A DNA stretch of 64,000 bases, taken from assembly GCA_014529385.2 (NCBI GenBank), contig CM043953.1, positions 86,210,342 through 86,274,341 of the forward strand, written 5' to 3'. A program made the translations under genes and the position numbers. Below, piece by piece: positions 59,855 to 64,000 of the stretch; positions within the stretch are counted from its first letter, which is position 1, and each line of letters begins with the position of its first letter. Origin of the DNA: Adiantum capillus-veneris. Lineage: Eukaryota > Streptophyta > Polypodiopsida > Polypodiales > Pteridaceae. Under the pieces are notes generated by a model. It saw only the letters and a list, made by a program, of their open reading frames with translations, searched no databases and was not told the origin of the DNA.

Positions 59855-60530
59855 TGAAAACATCACAAATGCCACATAGATATAAGATCAATAGTTAAAT
59901 GCATTCATGCTTGAACCTGCATGATGCATTCGTATAAGCATGCACACACAGTTGATAAAACCTGCATTCATACTTCAAGCTGCATGATGCATTCTTATAA
60001 AGCATTCACAAGGGTGATCAATTAGATGTGCACAATGCATATACATTCCAGAAATAAATTCTAAACTTACACATGCATCATTAACAGTTACAATCCATGA
60101 TTATCTTGCCACCCAACAGAGGGCAGACCATATCGCCAGGGGATGAACCTGGGTCCTTACGCACCCACCCATTCACTTTAACCACTAGGCCAAGCCCCCT
60201 TTGGTTATCTTGCCACACATTCAGAGACAAGCATACAACGCTTCTACATCTGCATGAAGCATGTTAAAACATGGATCAATGCTACCTGGAAATGCTACCT
60301 AGGAAAACCAGCCACATTCAAATTCAACCATCATTCGAGATAGAATGCTTCAAGCTACATGATGACACATACCTGTTGCTGCTATGCAGGGGATTTTTAC
60401 TGAAGTTGATGACCAGCCCAGCAAAAAGTACTCCTGAATTTTCTTGATGTTGTTGTGATGTTGTTTCTTGTTGCTTCGGCTAGCAGAGAAACGCAAAGGA
60501 GGGAGGAAAGAGAAACCTGAATCAGTTAAG
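59855..60530 (-). other. Putative 5' UTR and promoter region of the minus-strand gene
   Basis: After subtraction of the SINE it has repeats of GCATGATGCATTC and a possible 5' UTR exon at about 60373-60530 ending CAACAG/GTATGTG, a donor-like site. There is a pyrimidine-rich stretch (TTTCTCTTTCCTCCCTCC on the minus strand), as at the left end. No gene. Confidence 0.35.
60113..60204 (-). mobile_element. tRNA-derived SINE, about 92 bp
   Basis: On the minus strand an A box (TGGCCTAGTGGTTAAAGTG) is followed about 33 bp later by a B box (GGTTCATCCCC), the RNA polymerase III promoter layout. It is flanked by a 12-bp direct repeat TTATCTTGCCAC (60101-60112 and 60205-60216), the mark of LINE-mediated insertion. 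It lacks a clear poly-A tail. Confidence 0.85.
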
Positions 60531-61174
60531 CCCACACAAAATTGTTGCTTTTGCTCTCCAAAATCCAACTTTTTGAAGAGAGTGGCTTTGAGTTGTAGTT
60601 TCCAAAACTTGTCTACATATTTGTGGATGGATTCATAGGGAGAGAGCTTTAAGCTTCGCCATTCGGTGAGTACTTTTTCTTTGGCATCGGTGGCCAAAAA
60701 CTGCTTCATAATGAAAGCTCTTAAAGCTTTCCATGTTCGTGGAGCTTCACCGTTGGCTCATAGGCTAGACCACCATTGCCTGGCGGACTTTTGAAAGTGC
60801 ATAGCTACATGGCGTAGCTTAGAGGACTCCGTGAAGCCCTCATCTCCAAATGCCGCATCGAACTATTGGATAAAGGCCAAGACTTTGTCCGTAGCACCAA
60901 AGGTACCATCATAGGTAAGGAAATAGATGCTCTTCCCTCCCTCTTTGAATTTCTTCAACTTGGACGACCTCTTCCATGCGGCATAGGATTTCCTATGGCC
61001 TCTTCTTTTTCATGGTTCAAAGGTTGCACCATCACTTTCTTCAGAAGGTGAAGAATTTGAAGAAGGTGGAGAAGAGGGTGACCCCTTTCTCGCCTTTTTC
61101 TTGTCTTGATCTTCGTTGTCTTCACCATCACTTTCATAAGAGGAAGAGGATGAAGAAGATGGAGAAGAGGGTGT
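60531..61174 (-). pseudogene. Gypsy-E gag fragment (Gypsy-B family)
   Basis: Minus-strand frame at 60531-60709 (MKQFLATDAKEKVLTEWRSLKL, SIHKYVDKFWKLQLKATLF, EQKQQFCVGL) is clearly similar to Gypsy-B gag at 28011-28460. The region continues upstream to about 61137 with the Lys/Arg-rich N-terminus. It is cut on the left by the large element and on the right by Copia-C. No other part of this gypsy is in the window. Confidence 0.82.
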
Positions 61175-61934
61175 TGTTAGGAAATAAGACGTAGCTAAAT
61201 AGATAATTGAGTAGATTACTTAATGGAGAGAGACAGATTTACATACACGAGATTATAGAGTAGAGAGAGAGAGAGAGAGTACACACGATATACGTGGTTC
61301 ACCCACCAATGTGGGCTACGTCCACGGGAAAGCAGCCGCTCAATGGCTTTAGTACTTGAAAACAAGAAGTAGTTTACAAAGGGATTATACCCTTAATGGA
61401 GCTCCCGCCTTGCTTTACTCTCACCACCTCACACTCACCTTGTTGCATCAACTTCACACTATGAAATGTGTGTAGAAATGGCCTCCTTTTATAGGCCAAA
61501 AGGGCTGCCCTCTCTCATGAGAGGCAGCCATGTGTAGCCGCCCTTGTGTAGATAAGTCCAAATCGAACCCTCCAATCCGCCCATGTGTGGCCGCCCTTGA
61601 GAAGACAAGTCCGCTTTTGAATTCGGCCACCGGCCACCGGCCATTGACTACCGGCCACCGGCCAACCAACGGTTGTTTTCCGACCACTTTCCGACCGCCG
61701 TCCGGACATAATATTCTGGCAAAAAGGAATATTCCGGCGAGGGAAAAAAAAAGTCTCGGGGGCTTCCGCCCCCAAGGCCCCTAAAGTTGCCCCTGATTTT
61801 TGGCCGTGAAAATTTTGGTTTCCGACGAGTGATTTTCCTTTACACACGATGGCTTCTCCTCATAATGGGGGCCTTACAAATGTGCGCTTTTACCACAGAA
61901 AATTACAAGGGTAAATCAGGCTCCATACTTAACA
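61175..61934 (-). repeat. Copia-C 3' LTR, 760 bp
   Basis: On the minus strand it starts TGTTAAGTATGGAGCC and ends TTATTTCCTAACA. The downstream half aligns with the Copia-B LTR, including the TATA box TATAAAAGGAGG (about 61482-61493) and the GA/CT stretch. It contains a short tandem of CCGGCCACCGGCCA at about 61628-61664. Confidence 0.9.
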
Positions 61935-61945
61935 ATCTCCCACTT
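61935..61945 (-). promoter_or_regulatory. Copia-C polypurine tract
   Basis: Minus strand AAGTGGGAGAT next to the LTR. Confidence 0.75.
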
Positions 61946-61994
61946 GGAGACTGATCTCCAAACCAAACCTGTGACTACTTTCTATCCCGGCTTC

Positions 61995-64000
61995 TTATCC
62001 TTGAATGCCGATTGAAGATGAGCAAAAGCTCAACTTCTCCTTGTTGACCACCTTTGTAAACATGTCTGCAGGATTTTCACTTGTATGCACCTTTCCTAGC
62101 TTTAGTTGTCCCTCTTCCAAAAGAGTGCGTATGAAGTGATATCTCACCTCAATGTGCTTTGTCCTTGAATGAAAGGCTGAGTTCTTCGCAAGATGGATAG
62201 CGCTTTGGCTATCACTGTACAAGACACAATTGTCTTGTTTGAATCCAAGCTCTTCTAAGAATCTGTGAAGCCACAGAATTTCTTTGCTTTCCTCCGTCAT
62301 TGCTACATACTCTGCTTCCGTGGTAGAAAGTGAAACCACTTTCTGCAGCTTTGAAGCCCACCTTACTGTTGTGCCTCCAACCGTGAACACATAGCCAGTA
62401 GTGCTCCTTCGAGTATCTTTGTCACCTGCCATATCTGCATCAGCATACCCTTCTAGAAAAATATCAGTTCCTCCAAAACACAAAGCATTTGTTGTTGTCC
62501 CTTTTAGATACCTAAGTATCCACTTCACAGCTTGCCAATGCTCTTTACCTGGGTTGTCCATGAACCTACTCACAACTCCCACTGCATGTGCAATGTCTGG
62601 CCTTGTCCAGACCATAGCATACATTAGAGAACCTACCGCTGCAGCATATGGAACTTTAGACATATAGGCTATCTCCTCTTGTGTCTTTGGACACATATCC
62701 TTCGTTAGTTTAAAATGACCAGCCAAAGGTGTAGAAACTGGTTTTGCATTTTGCATTGCAAACCTTTCTAGTACCTTCTTGATGTAATCTGCTTGAGATA
62801 GCTTTATTGTCTTCTTCGTCCTGTCCCTTGATATTTTCATACCAAGTATCCTCTTTGCAGCACCTAAATCTTTCATTGAAAAAGATTTAGACAGCTCCTC
62901 TTTTATGTCTTTGATGTCCTGCATGTTAGCACTTGCAATCAACATGTCATCGACATACAACATTAGGATGATGAATTTCCCATCTCCCAAATTCTTCGTG
63001 TAGACGCAGTGATCCGAGTTGCATCTTGTGAATCCATGATCCAACATCCATCGATCAAACTTCGAGTACCATTGTCTTGATCTTGTTTTAAACCATACAA
63101 GCTCTTATTTAATCTGCAAACCATTTTCTCCTTACCTTTTACTTCATACCCCTTTGGTTGAAGCATGTAGATTTCCTCCTCTAAGTCACCGTGAGAAAAT
63201 GCCGTATTTACATCCATTTGCTCGAGATTTAGATCATGAGCAGTCACAAGGCTTAAGACAAGCCTAATTGAGTTCATTTTTACAACAGGAGAAAATATTT
63301 CATTGAAGTCAATACCTTTCTTTTGAGAAAACCCTTTTACCACAAGCCTAGACTTGTACCTTTTCTTCCCACCTTCTTCTTCCTTCAGCTTGTACACCCA
63401 TTTGTTTTGAAGTACCCGCTTACCTTTAGGCAACTCAACCAACTCCCATGTTTGGTTGCGATGTAGTGAGTCCATCTCCACTTGCATGCTCTTCGTCCAT
63501 TCTTCTTTGGATTCATGTTGCATAGCTTCCTCGTATGATTCCGGCTCTCTAGAATCTGAGATCAAGAGATGGTTGAAGGAAGGAACAAACCTTTCTGGAG
63601 GTCTACTTGCTCTTGTAGATCTTTGGGGAATAGATTGAGGCTCCTCATTTGGTTGACGTTGTTGCACATTGTCACCATTTGCAGTCCTTGAGTCTTCACC
63701 GTCCTCAAGCTCCATGTACTCATCACCTGTTTCTTTTGTTTGTTTTCTTTCCAAGTAGTCTTTGTACATATTTTGTTCGTTAAAAATTACATCCCTACTC
63801 CTTAAGATTTTACAATCTTCAGGATTCCATAGGCGATACCCAAAGTCACCTTCTCCATAGCCAATGAAGAAATATTTTTTGGACTTTGCATCTAGCTTTG
63901 ATCTTAGGCTTCTATCTATGTGCATGAAAGACTCACACCCAAACACTTTGAGAAATGCATAATTCACCGGTTTACCTGTCCATGCCTCTTCTGGAACTCC
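61995..64000 (-). pseudogene. Copia-C pol: integrase end, RT and RNase H
   Basis: Frame 63967-62963 (open to the window edge) has the integrase C-terminus (VFGCESFMHIDRSLRSKLDAKSK), an acidic linker and the RT start (LPKGKRVLQNKWVYKLKEEE, MDVNTAFSHGDLEEEIYM). A frameshift near 63080, just after SLYGLKQ, moves into frame 63047-61995. That frame has the catalytic LYVDDMLIAS box and RNase H (YADADMAGDKDTRRSTTGY, STTEAEYVAMTEESKE, LYSDSQSAIHLAKN, FHSRTKHIEVRYHFIR). Apart from the single frameshift the coding is well kept, so this copy is fairly young. It ends at a stop 61 bp before the LTR. Confidence 0.92.

Larger units (their letters stand above)
37388..60530. mobile_element. Large non-LTR DNA element with DDE-like transposase, phosphatase and zinc-cluster genes
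   Basis: A single old unit recognised after subtracting the nested insertions (38690-43967, 49257-49578, 50156-55592, 60113-60204). What remains, about 16.9 kb, holds one plus-strand gene at the left and two minus-strand genes at the right, converging. Spacers and introns share the same short palindromic CCACTTTTTAGTGG-type motifs, which tie left and right halves together. The left end is placed where Copia-3 breaks (GGGTTAAAGCATGT). The right end is not seen; 60530 is where a gypsy fragment starts, and the true terminus may lie beyond the window. No LTR, RT or integrase of its own. That it is one transposon is inference. Confidence 0.6.
61175..64000 (-). mobile_element. Copia-C, Ty1-copia element, 3' part
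   Basis: Minus-strand copia with a complete 760-bp 3' LTR, a polypurine tract, RNase H, RT and the end of integrase; it continues beyond the window. Its pol is closely related to Copia-B. The flank GGTGT (61170-61174) should recur beyond the right edge if it is the target duplication. Confidence 0.92.

Noticed and set aside
60113-60204. A functional tRNA gene
   Set aside because: A and B boxes are present, but flanking 12-bp direct repeats and an unconvincing cloverleaf point to a SINE.
60510-60540. Right terminus of the large element at the Gypsy-E junction
   Set aside because: The sequence there (GGCTTAACTGATT on the minus strand) does not match the left end GGGTTAAAGCATGT well enough, and the missing part of Copia-3 does not follow.

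Overview
The window is a repeat-rich, gene-poor stretch of a land-plant nuclear genome. Support comes from stacked Ty1-copia and Ty3-gypsy LTR retrotransposons, initiator-Met and Asp-like tRNA primer sites, a chromodomain integrase remnant, a tRNA-derived SINE and very long GA/GT/poly-G tracts. I see no intact host gene, rRNA or free-standing tRNA gene. I cannot name the species; a large-genome seed-free plant such as a fern is only a guess.

Layout: 1-3895 minus-strand copia (Copia-A) inside the integrase of a minus-strand gypsy with an Asp-type primer site (Gypsy-A, to about 14730). 14731-17868 a 3'-truncated plus-strand copia (Copia-B). 17874-31046 a 13-kb minus-strand chromovirus-type gypsy (Gypsy-B, LTRs of about 1.55 kb, TSD CAAGT), itself invaded by a 1.3-kb TTAA-flanked inverted-repeat element and by a block holding the microsatellite desert at 22.2-23.9 kb. 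31047-33687 a fragment of another Gypsy-A-family copy (Gypsy-D). 33688-37388 a 3'-truncated plus-strand copia (Copia-3).

37388 to about 60530 is the most interesting segment. It looks like one large, old, non-LTR DNA element. It carries (i) a plus-strand two-exon gene for a DDE-like transposase with an N-terminal helix-turn-helix and a Cys-rich zinc region, (ii) a minus-strand FCP1/NIF-type HAD phosphatase gene, and (iii) a minus-strand spliced gene for a protein with a coiled-coil-like part, a RING/PHD-like Cys/His cluster and a basic tail. Its introns and spacers are packed with short palindromic motifs of the type CCACTTTTTAGTGG, higher-order tandem repeats and a perfect 149-bp palindrome. 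All three genes carry stop codons. The element was later hit by Copia-1 (38690-43967, TSD AGATG), a solo LTR of the same family (49257-49578, TSD CTGCA), Copia-2 (50156-55592, TSD GAGCT) and a SINE. Copia-2 in turn contains a 288-bp MITE whose terminal repeat resembles the putative left end of the large element.

60531-61174 is a gypsy gag fragment (Gypsy-E) broken by Copia-C (61175 to beyond the window, minus strand). The genes do not form a pathway. The window is a record of nested insertions, and the likely insertion order and relative ages can be read from TSDs and LTR differences.
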